In this document: positions 14,198 through 20,986 of the stretch, one piece after another
Layout: each line of letters begins with the position of its first letter
Numbering within the stretch: position 1 is the stretch's first letter
DNA from: Patescibacteria group bacterium
GTDB lineage: Bacteria; Patescibacteriota; Minisyncoccia; Phycocordibacterales; PALSA-1337
DNA: 21,366 nucleotides
NCBI GenBank assembly: GCA_028864955.1
Contig: JAGWLE010000004.1
Location: forward strand, 1 to 21,366
Reading direction: 5' to 3'
Notes under the pieces: model-generated
What the model was told of the DNA's origin: nothing
Database searches by the model: none
Seen by the model: the letters and a program-made list of their open reading frames with translations, nothing else
Translations under genes and position numbers: made by a program

Positions 14198-15997
14198 CTA
14201 GTGTATCGATACGGAATGGCTGAATATTTGCCAGACCTTCTCGGTGGTGTTGTACCAGCCCGTCACCGAATCAAAACGGTCTGACGGCACGGTCACTGAC
14301 GACAAGCTGACATCGTGGAGCGACTTGGGGATGGCATAAATGAAATCGGGCACATAGAGAAAGACTGCCGGAATGTCGGCGCGGATGAGTTCGGCGAATT
14401 GCTCGTAATCGGCCTGGCGGGTCGCTCCATCGGTTGTCGATCTGATGGCGTCGAGAAGCTTGTCGACTTTGGCGTTCGTATAGAGAGCGATGTTGAGACC
14501 TGGTGCCGTGCGCTCCGCTGAGTCCCAGAAGGCATATAAGTCGCGGTCCTTGCCGATCGACTCGCCGAACAACAGGGCGTCGTATTTGCGGTCGCGAATG
14601 ACGTTCTCGTAGAGATCGGCCGGCTCGAAGATCTTGATATTAACATCGGCGCCGAGCGCTGTCCAGGTTTGCTTGAGCATGGCCGCCGTCTGTTTGAGGT
14701 CAGGCGTATCAGCCGTGTAAATATCGAATGATAGCGGCGTGACGGCCGAAGATCCCTTTTTCGGCAATTCGTAGACGCCGGTCGCCGGATTCAGACGCCA
14801 GCCGTTCTTTTCGAGCAGGCTCCGAGCGGCGGCAATGGAAGATGAGGCTGTGGTCGAGGCTGCTGCCGGCAAAATGCCCGTGGCCGAGGTCTGCGGCGGC
14901 AATTCCCCGATCATGCCGACCGGCAAGGGGCCGTCGATCGGCAGACCGTAACCGTCGAGCGCTTGGCTGACGATGGCATCGCGGTCCACGGCCATTTGGA
15001 GGGCGGCGCGAACATTTTTGTCGGCCAGGACCGGCGCTTGATTCTGGTTGAAAAAGACGCCGAAAATGCGTGGCAGGGGAGAGCTGGTGATCGTATACGG
15101 CTCGCCGCCATTGCTGGCCAGTTTGACGGCGTCAGCCGCGGCGATCGACGGTAAGCTATCGATGGCGCCGTTTTCCAGGGCGGACAGGGCTTTTTCGTCA
15201 TCGGCGTAGAAATTGAAAGTGATGCTGGAGAGATACGGCGCGTCGCCATAGTAGCCATTCCAGGAGGAGACGGTGTAGCTCGAAGGAATGCCGCTCGGCG
15301 TGCGGTCGATGCCGGTCTCCTTGAACGGTCCGGAACCAATCGGTTCGAGATTGTACCGAGACAGCGGGAACTGATCGTCGGACAGCGGTCCCCAGATATG
15401 CTTGGGGATGATGCCGACCGTCGTGTTCGCCAGAAACGGGCTGTACGGTTGCTTGAGCGTGAAGGCGATGACAGTCGGCGAAATCACGTTGATGCTGACA
15501 TCCTGCCAATCGGCGCGATGCGGGCTCTTGAGCGCGGCGTCCTGGATCTTTTGCACGGTGAACGCCACGTCGTCAGTCGAGAGCGGGCTGCCGTCCTGAA
15601 AACGCAGATTGTCGCGCAGAGTGAACGTGTAGGTCAGGCCGTCGGCGGAAACGCTCGTCGTGGCCGCCAGATCAGGCATGAGCCTGCCGTTCTGGTATTT
15701 CATCAGGCCTGAATAGATCAGAGCGGACAGATCGCGGTCGACATCCGTGACGGCCAGGACCGGATTGATGGTATGCGGCAGGCCGACATCGCCTTCCCGG
15801 ATGGAACCGCCGTAGGCCGGCACTTCGACCATGAAATAATTATTGACGCCGAGAGCCATGGCCGCCGCCGCCACGGCGGCAATCACGACCAGCAGGCCGA
15901 AGACCGCCTTCTCCGTGGCGGAGAATCGGCTGATGTAATTCAATATGGTCGAGCCGCGCTTCAGGCGAAACTCTGTTGGCACTTCTCTCGGATTCAC
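14198..15997 (-). CDS. Membrane-anchored peptide/oligopeptide-type ABC solute-binding protein (family 5)
   Basis: 599 residues from a GTG start. A basic cytosolic stretch is followed by one transmembrane helix (about 32-52, VFGLLVVIAAVAAAAMALGV), not a lipoprotein signal, so it is anchored by its N-terminus. The rest matches SBP_bac_5 (OppA/DppA-like): an IREGDVGLPHTINPVL opening, LTYTFTLRDNLRFQDGSPLSTDDVAFT near residues 115-141, and NVRAALQMAVDRDAIV. OppA-type proteins bind peptides and pass them to an ABC permease; no permease or ATPase gene is in the window, so its partner is unknown. It sits 60 bases after secG and 44 bases before RNase J on the same strand. On the minus strand a TATCAT hexamer lies four bases before the GTG. 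Confidence 0.9.
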   Translation of the reverse strand: MNPREVPTEFRLKRGSTILNYISRFSATEKAVFGLLVVIAAVAAAAMALGVNNYFMVEVPAYGGSIREGDVGLPHTINPVLAVTDVDRDLSALIYSGLMKYQNGRLMPDLAATTSVSADGLTYTFTLRDNLRFQDGSPLSTDDVAFTVQKIQDAALKSPHRADWQDVSINVISPTVIAFTLKQPYSPFLANTTVGIIPKHIWGPLSDDQFPLSRYNLEPIGSGPFKETGIDRTPSGIPSSYTVSSWNGYYGDAPYLSSITFNFYADDEKALSALENGAIDSLPSIAAADAVKLASNGGEPYTITSSPLPRIFGVFFNQNQAPVLADKNVRAALQMAVDRDAIVSQALDGYGLPIDGPLPVGMIGELPPQTSATGILPAAASTTASSSIAAARSLLEKNGWRLNPATGVYELPKKGSSAVTPLSFDIYTADTPDLKQTAAMLKQTWTALGADVNIKIFEPADLYENVIRDRKYDALLFGESIGKDRDLYAFWDSAERTAPGLNIALYTNAKVDKLLDAIRSTTDGATRQADYEQFAELIRADIPAVFLYVPDFIYAIPKSLHDVSLSSVTVPSDRFDSVTGWYNTTEKVWQIFSHSVSIH

Positions 15998-16057
15998 GTA
16001 TATGATATCGGCTATGACATGTCCGGTTTCCGGAGCGGTCCGGATCGCACAGCCGAA

Positions 16058-16279
16058 TTAGATAAGGTTAAGGAGAGCCGAAATGGCGAAAAGGATCGCC
16101 GTGATAATCGTGGCATTAAAGAGTCCCTTTTCCAAGCCGCGCCTGGTGTGGAAGGCAGAACTGAAGTTGTCGCTGCCGCCAAACGCGCCGCCTACTTGCG
16201 CGCCTGTCCGTTGAAGGAGGATTTCAGCAACAAGGACGAACGACAGAATGATCTGTATATACGGAAGGAGGGACTTCAT
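16058..16279 (-). CDS. secG: Preprotein translocase subunit SecG
   Basis: 73 residues from the ATG at 16279; an in-frame ATG at 16297 would put the -10 box inside the gene. Two transmembrane helices (about 4-22 and 54-72) flank a cytosolic loop with the SecG pattern RTGAQVGGAFGGSDNFSSAF and RRGLEKGLF. SecG is the accessory subunit of the SecYEG channel. It heads a minus-strand run with the solute-binding protein and RNase J genes. GGATCCTCACC lies upstream but no good Shine-Dalgarno; an extended -10 TGTTAGGAT ends eight bases before the ATG. Confidence 0.9.
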   Translation of the reverse strand: MKSLLPYIQIILSFVLVAEILLQRTGAQVGGAFGGSDNFSSAFHTRRGLEKGLFNATIITAILFAISALLNLI

Positions 16280-16287
16280 TGGTGAGG

Positions 16288-16296
16288 ATCCTAACA
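16288..16296 (-). promoter_or_regulatory. Extended -10 promoter of secG
   Basis: Minus-strand TGTTAGGAT ends eight bases before the secG ATG at 16279. A weak TTGCAT lies about 17 bases upstream. It predicts an almost leaderless mRNA. Confidence 0.5.
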
Positions 16297-16375
16297 TATG
16301 GATGCTGTTTATGCAATCTTATGGACGCGGCAAAAGTCCAAATACAAAACAACATTATTACATATACCTGTCAAG

Positions 16376-16403
16376 TTGTCAGCGTCGGAACCATGAATAT
16401 AAT
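16376..16403 (+). promoter_or_regulatory. groES promoter: TTGTCA-16-TATAAT
   Basis: TTGTCA at 16376-16381 and a perfect TATAAT at 16398-16403, spaced 16 bases: the best classic -35/-10 pair in the window. Transcription would start near 16410, leaving a leader of about 57 bases. AGCACT occurs at 16407-16412 and again at 16440-16445, each preceded by ATTA; canonical CIRCE (TTAGCACTC-N9-GAGTGCTAA) is not present. A second -10-like TATCAT (16456-16461) lies five bases before the ATG. Confidence 0.6.
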
Positions 16404-16466
16404 TACAGCACTTTATTCTAGGAATATGGCCGTATTATAAGCACTATAAGCCAAATATCATCGTCT

Positions 16467-16859
16467 ATGAGCAAAAAAACATCACCGAAAGCTTCGAGAA
16501 CGGGTATCCGATCGTCAGACTCGAAAGCCGCCAGGCTGCAGCAGAGCGGTCTGGCCGCCAAAATCCGTCCGCTGCAGGACCGAGTCATTATCAAGGAGTC
16601 TGCTGATCTGGCCGAAAAGAAGACGGCGACGGGCATCATCATCCCGGCGACCGTTAATGACGACAAGGGCGGAAAACGCGGCGAAATCGTGGCTATCGGT
16701 CCGGGCCGCTTGGAGACCACCGACAAGGGTTCCAAAGTCGTGCCGCTGTCCGTCGAAATTGGCGACATGGTCATATTTCAATGGGGCGACAAGGTTCGCA
16801 TAGACGATGAGGACTACTATATCGTGCGTGAGGCGGAGATCTTGGCTGTCATCAGATAG
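16467..16859 (+). CDS. groES: Co-chaperonin GroES with an N-terminal extension
   Basis: 130 residues against a usual ~95. The canonical part begins near residue 32 (KIRPLQDRVIIKE). The mobile loop with the GroEL-binding hydrophobic tripeptide is TATGIIIPATVNDDKGGKRGEIVAIGPGR (about 53-81), and DEDYYIVREAEILAVIR ends the protein. GroES caps the GroEL cage. Residues 1-31 are a Ser-, Lys- and Arg-rich extension. There is no ATG, GTG or TTG in frame between the first codon and the conserved core, so the extension is translated unless CTG initiates. groEL follows after 71 bases, the usual order. Confidence 0.95.
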   Translation: MSKKTSPKASRTGIRSSDSKAARLQQSGLAAKIRPLQDRVIIKESADLAEKKTATGIIIPATVNDDKGGKRGEIVAIGPGRLETTDKGSKVVPLSVEIGDMVIFQWGDKVRIDDEDYYIVREAEILAVIR

Positions 16860-16930
16860 TTGAGGTCGACGATCAGCCGAGCCGCCAGTAACCGGCAATT
16901 AACAAAGAGCAGCTAACAAGCATAAACAAC

Positions 16931-18565
16931 ATGGCAAAGAAAATACTCTATAACGAACAGGCGCGCAAAGCACTCAAGACGGGCATAGACGCCGTGGCTG
17001 ACGCCGTCAAGATCACTATCGGACCGCGGGGCCGCAATGTCGTCGTTGACAGGGGCTATGGTTCGCCGACCATCACCAACGACGGCGTCTCCATCGCCAA
17101 AGAGATTTCCCTCAAGGACAAATTCCAGAACATGGGCGCCGAAATCATCAAAGAGGTGGCTTCGAAGACGAATGATGTGGCTGGCGACGGCACGACCACG
17201 GCCACCATCCTCATGCAAGCCATCGTGGCCGAGGGCCTGCGCCAGACGACCATGGGCATGAATGCCATGGGTATCCGTTCGGGCATAGAATCCGCCGCCC
17301 GCGACATCGTGGCCGTCCTGAAGAAGATCGCCAAACCCATAAAGTCTGACGCGGAGATCGAACAGGTGGCGACTATTTCCGCCGAATCGGCCGAGCTCGG
17401 CACAAAGATCGCCGAAACCATACGGACTGTCGGCAAAGACGGCGTCGTGACGGTTGAAGAGTCCCAATCGACCGAGCTCGAATCGGAGATCGTCGAAGGC
17501 ATCGAGTTCGACAAGGGCTATATCTCTGCCTACATGATCACCAATGCCGAACGCATGGAAGCCATTTTCAACGATCCGGCCATCCTCATCACCGATAAAA
17601 AGATTTCAGCGGTCAAAGAGATACTGCCGCTCTTGGAACAACTGGCCCAGGGCGGCACGCGCGATCTGGTTATCATCGCCGAGGATATCGATGGCGAGGC
17701 CTTGACGACATTCGTGGTCAATAAGCTCAAGGGCACGTTCAATGTGCTCGGCATCAAAGCTCCGGGCTATGGCGATCACAAGAAAGCTCTGCTCGAGGAC
17801 ATCGCCGTCACGGTCGGCGCCACGGTCGTCAGCGAGGAAAAGGGCATAAAATTTGAATCGGCCACGCTCGAGGTTCTCGGCCGCGCCAGGAAGGTCATCG
17901 CCAGCAAGGATTCGACAGTCATCGTCGGGGGCAAGGGCAAGAAAACCGACATTGAAGCGCGCGTCGCCCAGATAAAGAAACAGCGCGAAACGGCTGACTC
18001 CAAGTATGACAAGGAAAAACTCGACGAACGCATCGCCAAGCTTTCCGGCGGCGTGGCCGTCATCCGCGTCGGCGCCGCCACGGAAACCGAGATGAAGTAT
18101 TTGAAGCTCAAGATCGAGGATGCCGTGAACGCCACCAAGGCCGCCATCGAGGAGGGAATTGTGCCAGGTGGCGGCGTGGCGCTGGTGCGCGCGGCCGCCG
18201 AAGTTGCCCGCACTAAGAAATCCGGCACAAAGGAATACGAGCTCGGCTACGACATCGTCGTCAAAGCCTTGGAAGCGCCGCTCAAGCAGATCGCCATGAA
18301 TGCCGGCAAGGACGATGGTTCGGTCATCGTCGATAAGGTCAAAAACGGCAAGGGCAATGTCGGTTATGATGCCTTGGCTGATCTGATCGTGCCCGACATG
18401 ATCGTGGCCGGCATCGTCGATCCAGTTAAAGTCACGCGGCTCGGGGTCGAAAATGCCTGTTCAGCCGCCTCCATTCTGCTCACGACTGAAGCGGCCGTTG
18501 CCGATGAGCCGGACGACAAGAAGGAGCCTGCCGGCCACGCGGCCGGTCAAGGTATGGACTACTAG
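16931..18565 (+). CDS. groEL: Chaperonin GroEL
   Basis: 544 residues, full length. ATP-site motifs: TIGPRGRNVVVD (29-40) and NDVAGDGTTTATIL (81-94) with the catalytic GDGTTT; VGAATETEMKYLKLKIEDA and EEGIVPGGGVAL in the C-terminal equatorial domain. The tail, GHAAGQGMDY, lacks the (GGM)n repeat of E. coli GroEL. GroEL folds proteins inside the GroES-capped cage in an ATP-driven cycle. It is downstream of groES in the same transcription unit; the 71-base gap holds no obvious promoter or Shine-Dalgarno. A hairpin-like GCCGGCC-n4-GGCCGGT near 18530-18548 is in the coding end and has no T-run, so it is not a clear terminator. Confidence 0.98.
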   Translation: MAKKILYNEQARKALKTGIDAVADAVKITIGPRGRNVVVDRGYGSPTITNDGVSIAKEISLKDKFQNMGAEIIKEVASKTNDVAGDGTTTATILMQAIVAEGLRQTTMGMNAMGIRSGIESAARDIVAVLKKIAKPIKSDAEIEQVATISAESAELGTKIAETIRTVGKDGVVTVEESQSTELESEIVEGIEFDKGYISAYMITNAERMEAIFNDPAILITDKKISAVKEILPLLEQLAQGGTRDLVIIAEDIDGEALTTFVVNKLKGTFNVLGIKAPGYGDHKKALLEDIAVTVGATVVSEEKGIKFESATLEVLGRARKVIASKDSTVIVGGKGKKTDIEARVAQIKKQRETADSKYDKEKLDERIAKLSGGVAVIRVGAATETEMKYLKLKIEDAVNATKAAIEEGIVPGGGVALVRAAAEVARTKKSGTKEYELGYDIVVKALEAPLKQIAMNAGKDDGSVIVDKVKNGKGNVGYDALADLIVPDMIVAGIVDPVKVTRLGVENACSAASILLTTEAAVADEPDDKKEPAGHAAGQGMDY

Positions 18566-18573
18566 TGAAGGCG

Positions 18574-18588
18574 TGGTACAATACATCC
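18574..18588 (+). promoter_or_regulatory. Extended -10 promoter abutting the PsbP-like gene start
   Basis: TGGTACAAT at 18574-18582, six bases, then ATG at 18589. It begins 9 bases after the groEL stop and predicts a leaderless transcript for the PsbP-like, lemA and htpX genes. Confidence 0.65.
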
Positions 18589-19269
18589 ATGAAAAAAACA
18601 ATTATTGCGGCCGTGGTCGTGGTGCTGGTGCTCGCCGGCATCTACCTTATCGGCCGTTCGCCGGGCCCATCCGTCCCGAGCATGTCCGATAGCGGCCTGC
18701 CAACGCCGTCCGTCGTGCCCGTGGTCGAGACCAATACCTCGGGCAAGACGACGCAGTATCAAAATGCCGAGCTTGGCTTCTCGGTCAATTATCCTTCCGC
18801 CTGGGAAGCGGACAATCAGAACACGGGAGTGACCTTCGTCATGCCCATTGACCAGTCACAAGTTTCGACCGTAGCCACGCTGCAGGCGGCCGTTGATGTG
18901 GCGTACGGCAAATGCGCCTTTCCGCCGGTGACGACGGTCAATGATCGTCAGACAGTCACGGCCGGCGGCAACACCTTCAATATGATCTCGATGTCTAACA
19001 ATGTTCAGGGACGATCATATTTCAACCGCATGTATTCTTTGCAGCACGGCAGTATTTGCTATCTCTTTACCTTTACGTCGGTCGCGTTGGCGCCGGAGAG
19101 CAAGAATCTGACCGGTTCGAATCTGACCCAGGCTCAAAATAACAATAAGGCCATCGTCAGTACCGCCGATAGCGATTTCACCAACATGGTCAAGTCGTTC
19201 ACTTTTGTCCAAGGCCCGGCTGGTGAAGATGAGACGCAGGCCGCACCGGCGCATTCGCCCCAACACTAA
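18589..19269 (+). CDS. N-terminally anchored extracytoplasmic protein with a PsbP-like domain
   Basis: 226 residues. A short KK-flanked transmembrane helix (about 4-21) is followed by a Pro/Ser/Thr linker (25-55). The globular part (about 57-210) opens with YQNAELGFSVNYPSAWEA, the hallmark of PsbP/DUF1795-type domains (E-x-G-F-S-x-x-Y-P-x-x-W). Two Cys residues (about 111 and 161) are in the exported domain. No enzymatic motif is seen. The C-terminus is an acidic and His-containing tail. The ATG at 18589 is supported by the -10 box six bases upstream. lemA follows after 16 bases, so it likely shares an mRNA with lemA and htpX. The function of bacterial members is poorly known. Confidence 0.75.
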   Translation: MKKTIIAAVVVVLVLAGIYLIGRSPGPSVPSMSDSGLPTPSVVPVVETNTSGKTTQYQNAELGFSVNYPSAWEADNQNTGVTFVMPIDQSQVSTVATLQAAVDVAYGKCAFPPVTTVNDRQTVTAGGNTFNMISMSNNVQGRSYFNRMYSLQHGSICYLFTFTSVALAPESKNLTGSNLTQAQNNNKAIVSTADSDFTNMVKSFTFVQGPAGEDETQAAPAHSPQH

Positions 19270-19285
19270 TCTCCGGAGAAATACC

Positions 19286-19837
19286 ATGCTTACCATCATT
19301 CTTGTCGTCATAGTCCTGGTTGTGCTCTATGCCATCTGGTCGTATAACCGGCTGATCACCATGAAGAATCGCGCGGCCGAAGCCTGGGCGGATATCGATG
19401 TCCAGCTCAAGCGGCGGTATGACCTCATTCCCAACCTGGTGAACACGGTCAAGGGATATGCCGCCCACGAGAGTCAGGCATTCGAAAATGTCACCAAAGC
19501 CCGCGCGGCCGCTATCGGCGCGCAGACGCTCGGTGAAAAATCACAGGCGGAAAATGCCCTGGCCGGCACTCTCAAGTCGCTCTTCGCCGTAGCCGAAGCC
19601 TACCCGGATCTCAAGGCCAATCAAAATTTCCTCAAATTGCAATCTGACCTGACGGATACCGAAGACAAGATCCAAGCCGCCCGACGCTTCTATAACGCCA
19701 ACGTGCGCGATTACAACACGTCCCTGCAGGTATTTCCTGGAAGCCTGATTGCCGGCACATTCCATTTCACGGCCATGGAATTCTTTGGACTCGAAGCCGC
19801 CGATGCCGCTCGAAATCCGGTCCAGGTCCAGTTCTAA
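19286..19837 (+). CDS. lemA: LemA family membrane protein
   Basis: 183 residues. An N-terminal transmembrane helix (MLTIILVVIVLVVLYAIWSYN) is followed by a four-helix cytoplasmic domain with the family signature: NRAAEAWADIDVQLKRRYDLIPNLVNTVKGYAAHE (about 28-62), NFLKLQSDLTDTEDKIQAARRFYNANVRDYN (112-142) and the FPGSLIA block. The ATG at 19286 has a Shine-Dalgarno, GGAG, seven bases upstream (19275-19278), unlike the leaderless first genes; a longer reading from 19205 would lie inside the PsbP-like gene. LemA proteins are commonly encoded beside HtpX proteases and are linked to envelope stress, but their molecular role is not settled. htpX begins two bases after the stop. Confidence 0.92.
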   Translation: MLTIILVVIVLVVLYAIWSYNRLITMKNRAAEAWADIDVQLKRRYDLIPNLVNTVKGYAAHESQAFENVTKARAAAIGAQTLGEKSQAENALAGTLKSLFAVAEAYPDLKANQNFLKLQSDLTDTEDKIQAARRFYNANVRDYNTSLQVFPGSLIAGTFHFTAMEFFGLEAADAARNPVQVQF

Positions 19838-19839
19838 CT

Positions 19840-20748
19840 TTGGCTACTCTCTACACTGAACAAGACAAGAATGTACGTCGAACATGGCTGCTCATGGCGG
19901 TTTTTCTGGCGTTTGCCATAGCCGTCGGTTATTTCATCAGCTACTACTATGACAGTCCAGGCATTCTGGTGGCGGCCGTGATCTTTGCTCTGGCCATGAA
20001 TATCGCCAGCTACTGGTATTCCGACAGAATTTCCTTGTCGCTGGCCGGCGCGGTGCCGGCTGAAAAAGCGCGATATCCCGAATTGCATGAAGCTGCCGAT
20101 ATTCTGGCGATATCTGCCGGTCTGCCGACGCCGGCCCTCTACGTCATTAATGATGCGGCGCCAAATGCCTTTGCCACCGGCCGCGACAAGAATCACGCCG
20201 CCATCGCCGTGACGACTGGCTTGCTCGGCATGATGACCAAGGATGAGCTCATCGGTGTCTTGGCGCATGAATTTTCGCATATCGGCAACCGCGATACCTT
20301 GCTCATGACGGTGGTCGTGGTGCTCGTCGGTTTCATCGCCATTCTGGCCAATATCTTTACGCGCAGCCTGTGGTGGGGCGGCGGCCGGCGCGGTCGTGAC
20401 AGGGAAGAGGGCGGCCAAATCGGTGCTATCTTGGCAGTTGTCGGCATCATTTTTGTCATTCTTTCGCCGATCGTCGCCCAGCTGATCCAGTTGGCGATTT
20501 CCCGCAAGCGCGAGTTCCTGGCCGACGCCGACGGCGCGCTCTTGACGCGGTATCCCGAAGGTTTAGCTGCCGCCTTGGAAAAGATCCAGGCCTATGATGA
20601 GCCGATGGCGCGTGCCAACAACGCCACGGCGCATCTCTTTATCGCCAATCCCTTCGGCGCCCACGCCGACCGCGGCCTGGCCAGGCTTTTCATGACGCAT
20701 CCGCCGCTCGAGGAGCGCATAGCCATACTGCGAGGCCGGTCCACCTGA
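19840..20748 (+). CDS. htpX: Membrane zinc metalloprotease HtpX (M48B)
   Basis: 302 residues from a TTG start at 19840, chosen because MATLYTEQDKNVRRTW matches the usual HtpX N-terminus and it lies two bases after the lemA stop. Zinc motif HEFSH at 143-147 (GVLAHEFSHIGNRD), third ligand Glu225 in SRKREFLADADGA. Transmembrane helices are expected at about 16-36, 42-59, 153-173 and 196-218. HtpX degrades misfolded membrane proteins with its active site in the cytosol. A charged GGRRGRDREEGGQ loop separates the middle helices. The lemA-htpX pairing is conserved in many bacteria. A tRNA gene follows after 47 bases. Confidence 0.95.
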   Translation: MATLYTEQDKNVRRTWLLMAVFLAFAIAVGYFISYYYDSPGILVAAVIFALAMNIASYWYSDRISLSLAGAVPAEKARYPELHEAADILAISAGLPTPALYVINDAAPNAFATGRDKNHAAIAVTTGLLGMMTKDELIGVLAHEFSHIGNRDTLLMTVVVVLVGFIAILANIFTRSLWWGGGRRGRDREEGGQIGAILAVVGIIFVILSPIVAQLIQLAISRKREFLADADGALLTRYPEGLAAALEKIQAYDEPMARANNATAHLFIANPFGAHADRGLARLFMTHPPLEERIAILRGRST

Positions 20749-20756
20749 TCGCCGTT

Positions 20757-20785
20757 TTGTCTCGGGAGGCGTTCTCTGCTATATT
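20757..20785 (+). promoter_or_regulatory. Promoter of the tRNA-Ser gene
   Basis: TTGTCT at 20757-20762, a 17-base spacer, then TATATT at 20780-20785 with an extended TGC in front. It ends ten bases before the mature tRNA 5' end. Confidence 0.6.
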
Positions 20786-20795
20786 CTGTTCCACT

Positions 20796-20882
20796 GGAGA
20801 GGTGCCAGAGTGGTCGAATGGGCGTCCCTGGAAAGGACGTATGTCCGAAAGGGCATCAAGGGTTCGAATCCCTTCCTCTCCG
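20796..20882 (+). tRNA. tRNA-Ser(GGA)
   Basis: 87 bases folding as a class II tRNA. Acceptor GGAGAGG (20796-20802) pairs with CCTCTCC (20875-20881), discriminator G at 20882. The anticodon stem CGTCC/GGACG closes the loop CTGGAAA, so the anticodon is GGA (20830-20832), reading UCC and UCU. A long variable arm pairs ATGTCC with GGGCAT. The T-arm is AAGGG-TTCGAAT-CCCTT. The 3' CCA is not encoded (CAT follows), so a CCA-adding enzyme is needed. Confidence 0.97.
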
Positions 20883-20889
20883 CATTGAC

Positions 20890-20908
20890 AACCTGTTAGT
20901 AACAAGTT
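20890..20908. promoter_or_regulatory. 19-base near-perfect palindrome 3' of tRNA-Ser
   Basis: AACcTGTTAgTAACAaGTT, symmetric except one pair, starting eight bases after the tRNA. As RNA it would make an eight-pair stem with one mismatch and a three-base loop, but no T-run follows. It overlaps by one base a perfect TTGACA (20885-20890). It could be a weak terminator, a processing signal or a repressor operator for the downstream gene. Confidence 0.35.
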
Positions 20909-20971
20909 CAAATGTATCGGATATGGTTCGGGCCAAGCGCGTATTTCCTGGCGCAGAAGCACGGTCAGCCG

Positions 20972-20986
20972 TGATATAGTATGCGC
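20972..20986 (+). promoter_or_regulatory. Extended -10 promoter abutting the PAP2 gene start
   Basis: TGATATAGT at 20972-20980, six bases, then ATG at 20987. It predicts a leaderless transcript and fixes the start. Confidence 0.65.

Noticed and set aside
15398..16285. Plus-strand frames opposite the solute-binding protein and secG
   Set aside because: Compositionally biased, no domain, and the minus-strand products are recognised families.
16426..16440. Four-codon upstream frame (ATG GCC GTA TTA TAA) in the groES leader
   Set aside because: Too short to distinguish from chance, with no Shine-Dalgarno.
18530..18548. GCCGGCC/GGCCGGT hairpin as groEL terminator
   Set aside because: It lies inside the groEL coding end, has a short stem and is not followed by a T-run.
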